Shown here piece after piece: positions 1 to 5,729 of a stretch of 5,729 nucleotides of DNA. A model generated the notes under the pieces. The model was not told the DNA's origin. It ran no database searches and was given only the letters and a program-made list of their open reading frames with translations. This stretch comes from Flavipsychrobacter stenotrophus (GTDB taxonomy: Bacteria > Bacteroidota > Bacteroidia > Chitinophagales > Chitinophagaceae): positions 1-5,729 of the forward strand of contig CANBTK010000166.1 in NCBI GenBank assembly GCA_947372365.1. The letters are read 5' to 3'. Both the position numbers and the translations under genes were made by a program. Every line of letters begins with the position of its first letter. Within the stretch, counting starts at the first letter, position 1.

Positions 1-1
1 G

Positions 2-1762
2 GATGTAACTTACAAAAAGCCCAAACAATTCTCAGGTTCGGTAATGGCCAGCCTGCTGGGGGCCAACCTGCACCTGGAGGGCATTTCAAAGAACCGCAAG
101 CTTACCTACCTGTTAGGTGCGCGCCAGAAAAGCAACCAATATGTGCTACAATCGCAGCCTACCAAGGGCGTTTACAACCCTTCGTTTACCGATATACAGG
201 CGCTCCTAAACTTCAAGGTGAACAGTAAATGGGAGCTGGAGTTTATTGGCAACTACGCCCGTAACCGTTTTACGTTCTTCCCGGAAACAAGGGTATCCAG
301 TTTTGGGGTACTTAACCAGGCATACCAGCTGGATGTATTTTATGATGGCGGCGAATTTGACCAGTTCGATTCCCGTTTCGGGGGCATATCTGCAACTTAC
401 CACCCTGACTCATCGAAGCTGAAACTAAAATTTCTGGCATCAGGTTTTCAGACCAACGAATATGAAACCTACGATATCGGCGGGGAGTACCTGTTTGGCG
501 AATTACAGACAGATCAGGGCAAAAAAGATTTCGGGCAAATAAAAACGTACCTGGGTACGGGTTACATACATGACTTTGCGCGCAACTACCTTGATGTTTC
601 GGTGGGCGATGTGGGCATGAAGGGTTCCTATGATGCCAATAAGCACTTCCTGCAGTTTGGGCTGAATGCAACCGTAACTAATATCAATGACGAGCTGCAC
701 GAATGGGAGCGCCGCGACTCCTCGCGCTTCAACCAGCCTTATGACCCCAAAGAGTTGGTTTTGGCGTATTTCTACCATTCATCAGCATCATTTAACTATA
801 GCCGCCTGAGTGGCTTTGTACAGGATAATATAAGGCTGGATTCGGCTAACAAAATCAACCTTTCGCTCGGGGCACGTTTTAATTATAGTTTCCTGAACAA
901 CGAAATGCTGATAAGCCCAAGGGCACAACTGTCATACAAGCCATTGGGTAAAAGGGATATCATTTTCAGGTTTGCATCAGGCCTTTACCAGCAGCCGCCA
1001 TTTTACCGCGAAATGAGGGACCTGAACGGTGGCGTAAACAAAAACCTGAGAGCCCAGAAATCGGTACAGATAGTTGGTGGGCTTGACTATAACTTCAACA
1101 TGTACCGCCGTGAATTCAGGGTTACCGCTGAGGCTTATTATAAAAACCTCTGGGACCAGGACCCTTACTTTTACGACAATGTACGCATAAGGTACACCGG
1201 CAAAAATGATGCTATAGGGCGTGTATATGGTGGCGAGGTGCGCCTGTATGGCGACCTGGTAAAGGATGCCACATCGTGGGTGAGCATAGGCGTATTAAAG
1301 GCCCAGCAGAAGATAACGGATAGTGGGTCAATACCCGGCTATAACAATTACTACCCATTGCCCAGCGACCAGCGTTTTATGCTGGGTATGTACTTTGAAG
1401 ATTACCTGCGCAAGAACAAAAATTTCAAGGCCCACATCAACATGATGTATTCTACAGGCCTGCCGGTAGGCCCACCCAACGGGCACTTGTACCAGAACGT
1501 ACTGCGCCTGCCTGACTACAAGAGGGTAGACATAGGCTTTTCAGCCTTATTGCTGGATGCCGAAAGGCACGAACACCCGGCGCACAGCTACTTTAATATG
1601 CTGCACAGCATATGGGCGAGCCTTGAAGTGTTTAACCTGCTGAGCATACAAAATACCCTCTCTTATACGTGGATACAAGACAACAGTACCAACAAGCAAT
1701 TTGCTGTGCCAAACCGGCTCACATCGAGGCTGCTTAACGTAAAAGTGCTGTTTAATTTTTAA
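2..1762 (+). CDS. TonB-dependent outer-membrane receptor, C-terminal beta-barrel part (5' end outside window)
   Basis: The frame is open from the first complete codon at base 2 to the TAA at 1760-1762 (586 residues). The ATG at 44 is therefore an internal methionine, not the start. The visible protein is a long series of alternating hydrophobic/polar, aromatic-rich strands joined by Asp/Asn/Gly-rich loops. It contains receptor-like stretches such as LSLGARFNYS, a 'SPRAQLSYKP...IIFRFASGLYQQPPFYRE' type block around visible residues 300-340, and a late SLEVFNLL strand. It ends in VLFNF, with the terminal Phe expected of outer-membrane barrels. In known TonB-dependent receptors this barrel imports siderophores, cobalamin, glycans or peptides using TonB/ExbBD energy. 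The plug domain, and any carboxypeptidase-like N-terminal domain, would lie upstream of the window. No SusD-type partner follows; the next gene is a tRNA. The substrate cannot be inferred. The family call is firm, the subfamily open. Confidence 0.88.
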   Translation, partial: DVTYKKPKQFSGSVMASLLGANLHLEGISKNRKLTYLLGARQKSNQYVLQSQPTKGVYNPSFTDIQALLNFKVNSKWELEFIGNYARNRFTFFPETRVSSFGVLNQAYQLDVFYDGGEFDQFDSRFGGISATYHPDSSKLKLKFLASGFQTNEYETYDIGGEYLFGELQTDQGKKDFGQIKTYLGTGYIHDFARNYLDVSVGDVGMKGSYDANKHFLQFGLNATVTNINDELHEWERRDSSRFNQPYDPKELVLAYFYHSSASFNYSRLSGFVQDNIRLDSANKINLSLGARFNYSFLNNEMLISPRAQLSYKPLGKRDIIFRFASGLYQQPPFYREMRDLNGGVNKNLRAQKSVQIVGGLDYNFNMYRREFRVTAEAYYKNLWDQDPYFYDNVRIRYTGKNDAIGRVYGGEVRLYGDLVKDATSWVSIGVLKAQQKITDSGSIPGYNNYYPLPSDQRFMLGMYFEDYLRKNKNFKAHINMMYSTGLPVGPPNGHLYQNVLRLPDYKRVDIGFSALLLDAERHEHPAHSYFNMLHSIWASLEVFNLLSIQNTLSYTWIQDNSTNKQFAVPNRLTSRLLNVKVLFNF

Positions 1763-1786
1763 ATAAAGAAGTACTTTAATTCGTTG

Positions 1787-1810
1787 AAAGCCTTGCCAGC
1801 AAAGGGTTTT
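1787..1810 (+). terminator. Weak candidate terminator after the receptor gene
   Basis: An imperfect hairpin lies 25 bases after the receptor stop codon. AAA 1787-1789, CC 1791-1792 and TTG 1793-1795 can pair with CAA 1800-1802, GG 1804-1805 and TTT 1807-1809, with one bulged A and one G-G mismatch. Only four T residues follow directly (1807-1810), then an A-run. It is the only stem seen between the receptor and the tRNA promoter, but it is poor as an intrinsic terminator. Confidence 0.22.
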
Positions 1811-1841
1811 AAAAAATATTTGTCTTTTTTGCTAAAAATAT

Positions 1842-1871
1842 TTTGCTGTAAACTTTTGATGTGTATCTTTG
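1842..1871 (+). promoter_or_regulatory. Bacteroidota-type promoter for tRNA-Lys
   Basis: TTTG at 1842-1845 and TATCTTTG at 1864-1871 match the -33 (TTTG) and -7 (TAnnTTTG) consensus of the Bacteroidota primary sigma factor exactly, with an 18-base spacer. The surroundings are AT-rich. Transcription should begin a few bases past 1871, giving a 5' leader of roughly 50-55 bases before the tRNA at 1931, to be removed by RNase P. It is the best promoter match in the window. Confidence 0.82.
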
Positions 1872-1930
1872 CACTCCAATTCGGGAATAGCGAAGGGGAT
1901 AACACAAGAAAATAGCTCTTTTAAAATATT

Positions 1931-2003
1931 GATTTCGTAGCTCAGTTGGTAGAGCAATACACTTTTAATGTATGGGTCTTGGGTTCGAGTCCCAACGGAA
2001 TCA
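1931..2003 (+). tRNA. tRNA-Lys, anticodon UUU
   Basis: All arms of a 73-base cloverleaf can be paired. The acceptor stem is 1931-1937 with 1996-2002 (7 pairs, one T-G wobble). The D stem is GCTC 1940-1943 with GAGC 1952-1955, enclosing a GG-containing loop. The anticodon stem is ATACA 1957-1961 with TGTAT 1969-1973, around the loop CTTTTAA, which places TTT at 1964-1966 after the invariant T33. The variable loop is five bases. The T arm is TTGGG 1979-1983 with CCCAA 1991-1995, around TTCGAGT. The discriminator base is A at 2003. The following bases are CAAAG, so CCA is not encoded and must be added enzymatically, as is common in this phylum. It reads both Lys codons AAA and AAG. It appears to be a single-gene transcription unit with its own promoter and terminator. 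Confidence 0.98.
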
Positions 2004-2004
2004 C

Positions 2005-2032
2005 AAAGCCCCGCAATAGCGGGGCTTTTTTT
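2005..2032 (+). terminator. Intrinsic terminator of the tRNA-Lys gene
   Basis: A perfect 10-pair stem, AAAGCCCCGC 2005-2014 with GCGGGGCTTT 2019-2028, encloses the tetraloop AATA and runs into a T-tract at 2026-2032. It starts two bases after the tRNA discriminator, so there is almost no 3' trailer. On the opposite strand the same stem is followed only by TTTGTG, so it would be a much weaker stop for the leftward gene converging on it. Confidence 0.93.
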
Positions 2033-2063
2033 ATTTTCGCAAGCGTAATGCATGCAAATATTG

Positions 2064-2086
2064 AGTCCAAGTGGGACACTTGGACT
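2064..2086. repeat. Perfect 10-bp inverted repeat with 3-base loop
   Basis: AGTCCAAGTG (2064-2073) and CACTTGGACT (2077-2086) are exact reverse complements separated by GGA. The element lies between the tRNA terminator and the 3' end of the leftward gene, so it would be in that gene's 3' untranslated region if transcription reads through. Leftward it is followed by CAATATTTG rather than a clean U-tract. It could be a terminator or mRNA-end-stabilising hairpin, a REP-like dispersed repeat, or a protein-binding palindrome. The sequence alone does not decide. Confidence 0.6.
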
Positions 2087-2090
2087 AGTG

Positions 2091-2107
2091 GCGGCTTTAA
2101 TTGCCGC
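2091..2107 (-). terminator. Small GC hairpin overlapping the stop codon of the leftward gene
   Basis: GCGGC 2091-2095 pairs with GCCGC 2103-2107 around a 7-base AT loop. On the minus strand the stem begins with the last base of the TAG stop codon (2109-2107). No U-run follows it, but the stronger 2064-2086 hairpin comes 4 bases later. The two together may mark the 3' end of the leftward transcript. Terminator function is inferred, not shown. Confidence 0.3.
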
Positions 2108-2733
2108 TAAAAATGCCAATCCCCCTGCCAGCGCCTTAAAATATAATCTCCGAGCAAGGGGATAATATCGGTGGGGTTGTCATGGTTGTGGGTTTCGTGG
2201 TGGTAGGCTGCGCCTGCTGTTGGTGTTAGTAGCTTTCGCTCGCGGATGTTATTGCGGTTACAATAGTGTGCTACCGGGTTCCAAAGGTGCCGCCAGAAGG
2301 CTTCTGTTATGCCCCGGGTTAAATAAACGTTTTTAATAGTTGGGTGCCGCTGCAGCAACTGCACGATATTAACGAACTCAAAGCCATCGAAATTATACTC
2401 CAAAGCGTCATCTGAAAAACCACCCAGCATCCTCTGGTGCTGCCTGTTTTCAGCGCTGGCATCATCTATTGTGCTAATCAGGTCGGTAATTGCAATTTTG
2501 TTATCGTGGCAAAACTGTTTCCAGCTGGTGGGTGTTGCAGCAATAAGCGATGGGCCGCCATATAGTTTTGGCAAAACATCCCAGAAATATTCATCGGCAA
2601 CCCTGCCGTAAAACCATTCGGCAGTATTGCTTTCCGGCCAGGCAGGGTTGAAGGTACCCACAATGAGTGTTTCCGGCTCAAAATCTATACGTTCAAGGTT
2701 CAGGTAGCTCTGGAATTTGTGATTGCAAGGCAT
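2107..2733 (-). CDS. Probable uracil-DNA glycosylase superfamily protein (divergent)
   Basis: This is a soluble protein of about 208 residues with no signal peptide or membrane segment. From the chosen ATG, residues 23-30 read LIVGTFNP, followed by WFYGR and YFWDVLPKL. This is the layout of uracil-DNA glycosylase superfamily motif A (beta-strand, G-x-x-N-P, then a 'hF...N-FW..L' helix as in Mug/TDG-type enzymes). A later ITDLI segment (82-86) and LTPTAGAA (169-176) sit where 'G(I/V)TDL' and motif B (a P-S-G/P-T-A loop) fall in that fold. If active, it would remove uracil or another damaged base from DNA. Motif A lacks the usual Gly after NP (NPAW here) and motif B is altered, so specificity is uncertain and a non-glycosylase role is possible. 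An upstream in-frame GTG at 2772 would add 13 residues. I prefer the ATG because a TACATTTG promoter box lies only 7 bases before that GTG. The stop is TAG at 2107-2109. Confidence 0.62.
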   Translation of the reverse strand: MPCNHKFQSYLNLERIDFEPETLIVGTFNPAWPESNTAEWFYGRVADEYFWDVLPKLYGGPSLIAATPTSWKQFCHDNKIAITDLISTIDDASAENRQHQRMLGGFSDDALEYNFDGFEFVNIVQLLQRHPTIKNVYLTRGITEAFWRHLWNPVAHYCNRNNIRERKLLTPTAGAAYHHETHNHDNPTDIIPLLGDYILRRWQGDWHF

Positions 2734-2779
2734 ATGCGCGACTGTTATTAGGGCCAGTGCTTTACCGGCCACGAGTAGG

Positions 2780-2813
2780 CAAATGTAATCGGAAAGATTT
2801 AATTGCAGGCAAC
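2780..2813 (-). promoter_or_regulatory. Candidate Bacteroidota promoter for the glycosylase-like gene
   Basis: On the minus strand TACATTTG (plus coordinates 2787-2780) matches TAnnTTTG exactly. GTTG (2813-2810) is a 3-of-4 match to the -33 box, with a 22-base spacer, at the long end of the usual range. Transcription would start near 2770-2775, just at the GTG at 2772. That leaves a leader of about 40 bases before the ATG at 2733, and this is the main reason to prefer the shorter protein. Confidence 0.5.
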
Positions 2814-2834
2814 TGGCCCGGCGGCTATTTATTT

Positions 2835-3335
2835 TTATGGGGTATCTTCATCAGGTGGCAACCAGCCTTCGCTAAACCGCTGCAGGTAGCCTTGTAATTC
2901 TGCAATCCTGTTTTCGCCATCAATACTGGTACATACTATTTTTATAAAAACGGAGCCGGGTGGGCGTTCGCTTTCATCATAATAGGAATAATCGTGACTG
3001 TAGCAATAACAGTATTGCCAGAAAGCATCGGCTGCAGTTTCGTTGGGGTGCCATGTAGTAAGTAACTCAAAATCAGGTTGGTTTTCGGTAGTTATTATCT
3101 TCACTATCACCCCGTCAAATGAATCATGTAAACTTGCGCCGTATTTGCCATGGCCACCGAAGCAAAGTATTTTGTTGTTTATTGCGGCACGTGCGAATTG
3201 TTTAAACTTATCGTAATCGTATTGTGCGTCGCAAAATGCAAGGCACACCCAATCCCACATGGGCAGTTGCCCCTCGTAGCTATTGTAATCTAGCCAATAA
3301 ACTTCCTTGCCGTCGAATTCCCCTATTTTTTCCAT
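2835..3335 (-). CDS. Uncharacterised acidic, tyrosine-rich cytosolic protein (166 aa)
   Basis: The gene is complete, from ATG 3335-3333 to TAA 2837-2835. There is no signal peptide, transmembrane segment or known catalytic motif. The fold looks alpha/beta: a strand WVCLAF (residues 29-34), a helix around 42-54, a strand KILCFGG (55-61), then GVIVKI (75-80) and a VFIKIV strand near the C-terminus. A TTWHPNE motif (93-99) followed by FW (105-106) recalls small uncharacterised proteins carrying 'TTWH-x-x-E...FW' (from memory, the DUF7684 type), but I cannot confirm membership. Residues 108-119 are unusual, mostly Tyr, Cys and His. GGTAGG lies immediately before the ATG, unusually purine-rich for this window. 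It is the first gene of a possible two-gene leftward unit, 101 bases ahead of the glycosylase-like gene, which seems to have its own promoter. I do not assign a function. Confidence 0.75.
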   Translation of the reverse strand: MEKIGEFDGKEVYWLDYNSYEGQLPMWDWVCLAFCDAQYDYDKFKQFARAAINNKILCFGGHGKYGASLHDSFDGVIVKIITTENQPDFELLTTWHPNETAADAFWQYCYCYSHDYSYYDESERPPGSVFIKIVCTSIDGENRIAELQGYLQRFSEGWLPPDEDTP

Positions 3336-3422
3336 CCTACCAAGCGTTACCGTCCCTAAATCTAATATAATAGTTTCAAATTGTAAGGTTGGCGTAATTC
3401 ACCTTATGCCTCACCCATATTA

Positions 3423-3455
3423 TTTCCGCGCATTACCATTTATAAACTAAATTTG
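3423..3455 (+). promoter_or_regulatory. Promoter of the DUF885 gene
   Basis: TAAATTTG at 3448-3455 is an exact TAnnTTTG -7 box. TTTC at 3423-3426 is a 3-of-4 match to the -33 box, with a 21-base spacer. The predicted start of transcription is near 3460, so the leader before the ATG at 3473 would be only about 10-15 bases, made of AT-rich sequence without a Shine-Dalgarno motif. The 3336-3472 region separates divergent genes. No equally good promoter is visible for the leftward gene: TAGATTTA on the minus strand fits 5 of the 6 fixed -7 positions, without a -33 box. Confidence 0.65.
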
Positions 3456-3472
3456 CCTTCGTAAAATTTTTT

Positions 3473-5221
3473 ATGAAGCAGAGTATAATATTATTATTTA
3501 GCCTGTTGTTTTGCAGCGGGTTAGCGAAAGCAGATGCGGCTATGGATGCGAATTTTAATAAGTACAAGGAAGCCTTTGTATTAGAACTTTGGAAGGCTTA
3601 CCCATCCTGGGCCAGCAGCGTGGGTTACCACAAATATGACAATGCCCTTATTGTGCCTGATGATAATTCCCGCAAAAGCGAACTTGCCTTTTGTGGCAAA
3701 CAGCTGTTAGCATTGCATAAATTTCAATTAAATGGCTTGTCTGACCTCAATAAAATTGATTACCACCTCATAGAAAACCAGCTTAATTCCGCTATATGGG
3801 CGGTCAATGAGCTGAAGGCATATGAGTGGGACCCCAGCGGCTACAATGTATCGGGCGGTTTTGCCGATATGTTGTCTAATAACTATGCGCCACTGGATAC
3901 AAGGCTGCGCAGTTTTGCGGCCCGCCTGGCCAAAGTGCCAGCATATTATGAGGCAGCAAAGAAGAACATTAAAAACCCTACGCAGGAACATACCCAACTG
4001 GCAATAGAGCAAAACCTGGGCGGCGTTTCGGTTTTTGAAAAGGACCTTGAAACTGCTTTGAAAGATTCGAAACTAACTGCTGCCGAAAAAGCTAAGATTA
4101 CCGATGATGCTAAAAAATGCGTTGCTGCGATAAATAGTTATGCCGATTTCCTTAAGAAACTGGATAACAAAACACCCCGCAGTTTCAGGCTGGGCAAGGC
4201 GTTGTACGAAAAGAAATTTGATTTCGATATACAATCAGGCCTTGGCGCGGAAGGTGTTTATACTGCTGCACTGGAGCACAAAAAACTGTTGCATGAGCAT
4301 ATGCTGATGCTTACCAAGCAGCTTTGGCCCAAGTACTTTGAGGGCAGGCCTATCCCGCAAAACCCACTTGTTGCCATTAAACAAATGATTGATTCTATTT
4401 CTGTAACCCATGTAAAGCCTGAAGAGTTCCAGTCAAATATTGAATTGCAGATACCTTTCCTTACGGAGTTCATTAAGCGCAATAACCTTATTTACATTGA
4501 CCCATCGAAGCCGCTTGTAGTGCGCCGGGAACCAGAATATATGGCGGGCGTAGCAGGTGCATCTATAAACGCGCCCGGCCCATATGATAAAAATGGCAAC
4601 ACCTACTATAATGTTGGCAGCCTGGACGGCTGGGATGCTGATAAAGCGGAAAGTTACCTGAGGGAGTATAACCATTACATTTTGCAGATACTGAACATTC
4701 ATGAAGCCATACCGGGGCACTATACCCAATTGGTTTATGCCAACCAGTCGCCAAGTATCATAAAATCCATACTGGGCAACAATGCTATGATAGAAGGCTG
4801 GGCGGTGTATACTGAGCGCATGATGCTGGAAAATGGTTATGATGCCGACCGTGGGCTGGATTCAAAAGAGGCATCAATGGAAATGTGGCTCATGTACGAT
4901 AAATGGAACTTGCGCAGCACCTGCAATACCATACTAGACTATATGGTGCATACCCGCGACATGAGCAAAGAAGATGCCATGAAGCTACTTGTTGATGAAG
5001 CTTTCCAGCAAAGTGCCGAGGCAGAAGGCAAGTGGAGGAGGGTATCTGTAACCCAAGTGCAGCTTTGCTGCTATTTTTCAGGCTATAGCGAAATATATGC
5101 CTTACGCGAAGAATGCAAAGCAAAACAAGGGGCCAAATTTAACCTGAAGAAATTCCACGAACAATTCCTGAGCTATGGAAGTGCACCGGTAAAGTACATT
5201 AAGGAAATGATGATGAAATAG
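3473..5221 (+). CDS. DUF885-family exported metallopeptidase-like protein
   Basis: This is a complete protein of 582 residues, a normal length for DUF885. Residues 1-20 form a Sec signal peptide: a K-containing start, a hydrophobic core IILLFSLLF, and an A-K-A cleavage site before Asp21. Cys14 is not in a lipobox, so a soluble periplasmic or secreted protein is likelier than a lipoprotein. The middle is mostly helical. The zinc site typical of the family is intact: H410-E-A-I-P-G-H416 (HExxPGH form) followed by E441-G-W-A-V-Y-T-E, whose first Glu is the expected third metal ligand. The conserved tail around RRVSVTQVQLCCYFSGY and the final SYGSAPVKYI are also present. Members are regarded as gluzincin-like peptidases; the natural substrate is generally unknown, and peptide turnover in the periplasm is inferred. 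The ATG directly precedes the signal peptide and follows a good promoter. It converges with the ABC gene, 58 bases apart. Confidence 0.92.
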   Translation: MKQSIILLFSLLFCSGLAKADAAMDANFNKYKEAFVLELWKAYPSWASSVGYHKYDNALIVPDDNSRKSELAFCGKQLLALHKFQLNGLSDLNKIDYHLIENQLNSAIWAVNELKAYEWDPSGYNVSGGFADMLSNNYAPLDTRLRSFAARLAKVPAYYEAAKKNIKNPTQEHTQLAIEQNLGGVSVFEKDLETALKDSKLTAAEKAKITDDAKKCVAAINSYADFLKKLDNKTPRSFRLGKALYEKKFDFDIQSGLGAEGVYTAALEHKKLLHEHMLMLTKQLWPKYFEGRPIPQNPLVAIKQMIDSISVTHVKPEEFQSNIELQIPFLTEFIKRNNLIYIDPSKPLVVRREPEYMAGVAGASINAPGPYDKNGNTYYNVGSLDGWDADKAESYLREYNHYILQILNIHEAIPGHYTQLVYANQSPSIIKSILGNNAMIEGWAVYTERMMLENGYDADRGLDSKEASMEMWLMYDKWNLRSTCNTILDYMVHTRDMSKEDAMKLLVDEAFQQSAEAEGKWRRVSVTQVQLCCYFSGYSEIYALREECKAKQGAKFNLKKFHEQFLSYGSAPVKYIKEMMMK

Positions 5222-5279
5222 GTTTAGCCTTTAAGCAAAAGTTATTTCACGTTGATTATTGCTAAGTTAGCCGTGGCTG
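5222..5279. other. Convergent intergenic gap without a clear terminator
   Basis: These 58 bases separate the 3' ends of the DUF885 gene and the ABC gene. Only short stems are possible: AGCC/GGCT near 5269-5278 with a two-base loop, and AGCAA/TTGCT across a long loop. Neither is followed by a T-run in either direction, so no intrinsic terminator is called. The two transcripts may overlap here. Confidence 0.4.
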
Positions 5280-5729
5280 TTATTGCGCGGTCTGGTGAAG
5301 GTACAACTTGGCGTACCTGCCATTTAGCTGCATCAGTTCCTCGTGCGTGCCTTGTTCTGCAATAGCGCCTTGGTCCAGCACTATAATTTTGTCAAACGAC
5401 CACGTAGTAAAAATACGGTGTGTGATGACGAACGTCGTTTTATTGGGCAGAAAATCCTTCAGGTTATTAAGTATCGTTTGCTCTGTGGTAGTATCAACCG
5501 CCGAAAGGCATTCGTCCAGCAGTAGTATAGGGCTGTTTTTAAGCAGGGCGCGGGCCAGTACCAACCGTTGCTTCTGCCCGCCGCTCAGCATAACGCCACG
5601 TTCGCCTATTACAGTTTCAAATGCCTTGGGCATCGCCATAATATCGTTATGGAGGTCAGCCATTACAGCGGCATTTTTTACCTGTGCATCGGTGGCATTT
5701 TCGCTTCCGAACTTTATGTTGTTGAATAT
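5280..5729 (-). CDS. ABC exporter, ATP-binding domain, C-terminal part (5' end outside window)
   Basis: The reading frame is open from the right edge (first codon 5729-5727) to TAA at 5282-5280, giving 149 residues. The ATG at 5663 is internal, since the preceding IFNNIKFGSENATD segment is standard ABC-exporter sequence (post-Walker-A 'NI.FG...AT'). In visible numbering the ABC signature LSGGQ is at 48-52, Walker B ILLLDE at 68-73 with the catalytic Glu kept, the D-loop SAVD at 76-79, and the H-loop His at 104. The tail IIVLDQGAIAEQGTHEEL is characteristic of MsbA/LmrA-type exporters, where transmembrane and nucleotide-binding domains are fused. The membrane domain and Walker A lie beyond the window. 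The domain looks catalytically intact. It would export lipid, drug or peptide from the inner membrane using ATP; the substrate cannot be told. Confidence 0.93.
   Translation of the reverse strand: MFNNIKFGSENATDAQVKNAAVMADLHNDIMAMPKAFETVIGERGVMLSGGQKQRLVLARALLKNSPILLLDECLSAVDTTTEQTILNNLKDFLPNKTTFVITHRIFTTWSFDKIIVLDQGAIAEQGTHEELMQLNGRYAKLYLHQTAQ

Noticed and set aside
44..46. ATG as the true start of the receptor gene.
   Set aside because: The frame is open back to base 2 and the protein begins in the middle of a barrel domain without signal peptide or plug.
312..778. Two overlapping minus-strand frames inside the receptor gene.
   Set aside because: They overlap each other and a strongly coding plus-strand frame, show no recognisable domain, and have no promoter; they are shadows of codon usage.
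1931..2110. Possible integration site at the tRNA 3' end.
   Set aside because: No direct repeat of the tRNA 3' end, integrase gene or composition shift was seen downstream within the window.
1832..2119. A 95-codon leftward frame across the tRNA-Lys region.
   Set aside because: It is antisense to the whole tRNA, its promoter leader and its terminator. Its VGTRTQDPY core is simply the reverse complement of the T arm and anticodon arm, a common false annotation.
2667..2897. A 76-codon plus-strand frame spanning the gap between the two leftward genes.
   Set aside because: It overlaps both genes antisense, and its composition is explained by the opposite strand and the promoter region.
3473..3532. 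Lipoprotein signal at Cys14 of the DUF885 protein.
   Set aside because: The residues before Cys are L-L-F, not a lipobox, while a good A-K-A signal peptidase I site follows at residues 18-20.
5661..5663. ATG as the true start of the ABC protein.
   Set aside because: The residues before it continue typical ABC-exporter sequence to the window edge; a start here would remove Walker A and the membrane domain.
1..5729. CRISPR array, insertion sequence or phage module.
   Set aside because: No spaced direct repeats, transposase or integrase motifs, or terminal inverted repeats flanking a gene were found on either strand.

Overview
The window looks like chromosomal DNA of a member of the Bacteroidota (Flavobacterium-, Chitinophaga- or Sphingobacterium-like; the genus cannot be told). 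The evidence is a TonB-dependent outer-membrane receptor ending in phenylalanine, promoters matching the Bacteroidota form (TTTG-like -33 box and TAnnTTTG -7 box), little sign of Shine-Dalgarno sequences, and a tRNA gene without an encoded CCA end.

Layout, left to right. The C-terminal 586 residues of a TonB-dependent receptor run in from the left edge (+). A short AT-rich gap carries a very good promoter, then a tRNA-Lys(UUU) gene with its own strong intrinsic terminator. Two further small hairpins follow, and these meet the 3' end of two leftward genes. The first is a probable uracil-DNA-glycosylase-superfamily protein of about 208 residues. The second is an uncharacterised acidic, tyrosine-rich 166-residue protein. 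A 137-bp divergent intergenic region then leads into a complete, exported DUF885-family metallopeptidase-like protein (+). This converges on the C-terminal 149 residues of an ABC exporter ATPase domain (-) that runs off the right edge.

The genes do not form one pathway. Outer-membrane uptake (receptor), periplasmic peptide processing (DUF885) and an exporter are envelope functions that merely sit close together. The two leftward genes form the only possible operon, and the downstream one seems to have its own promoter, which also argues for an ATG start over an upstream GTG. I see no IS element, CRISPR array, integrase or phage gene. Most of the window is ordinary core sequence. The points most worth a second look are the divergent glycosylase-like gene, its unknown neighbour, and the hairpin pair beside the tRNA terminator.
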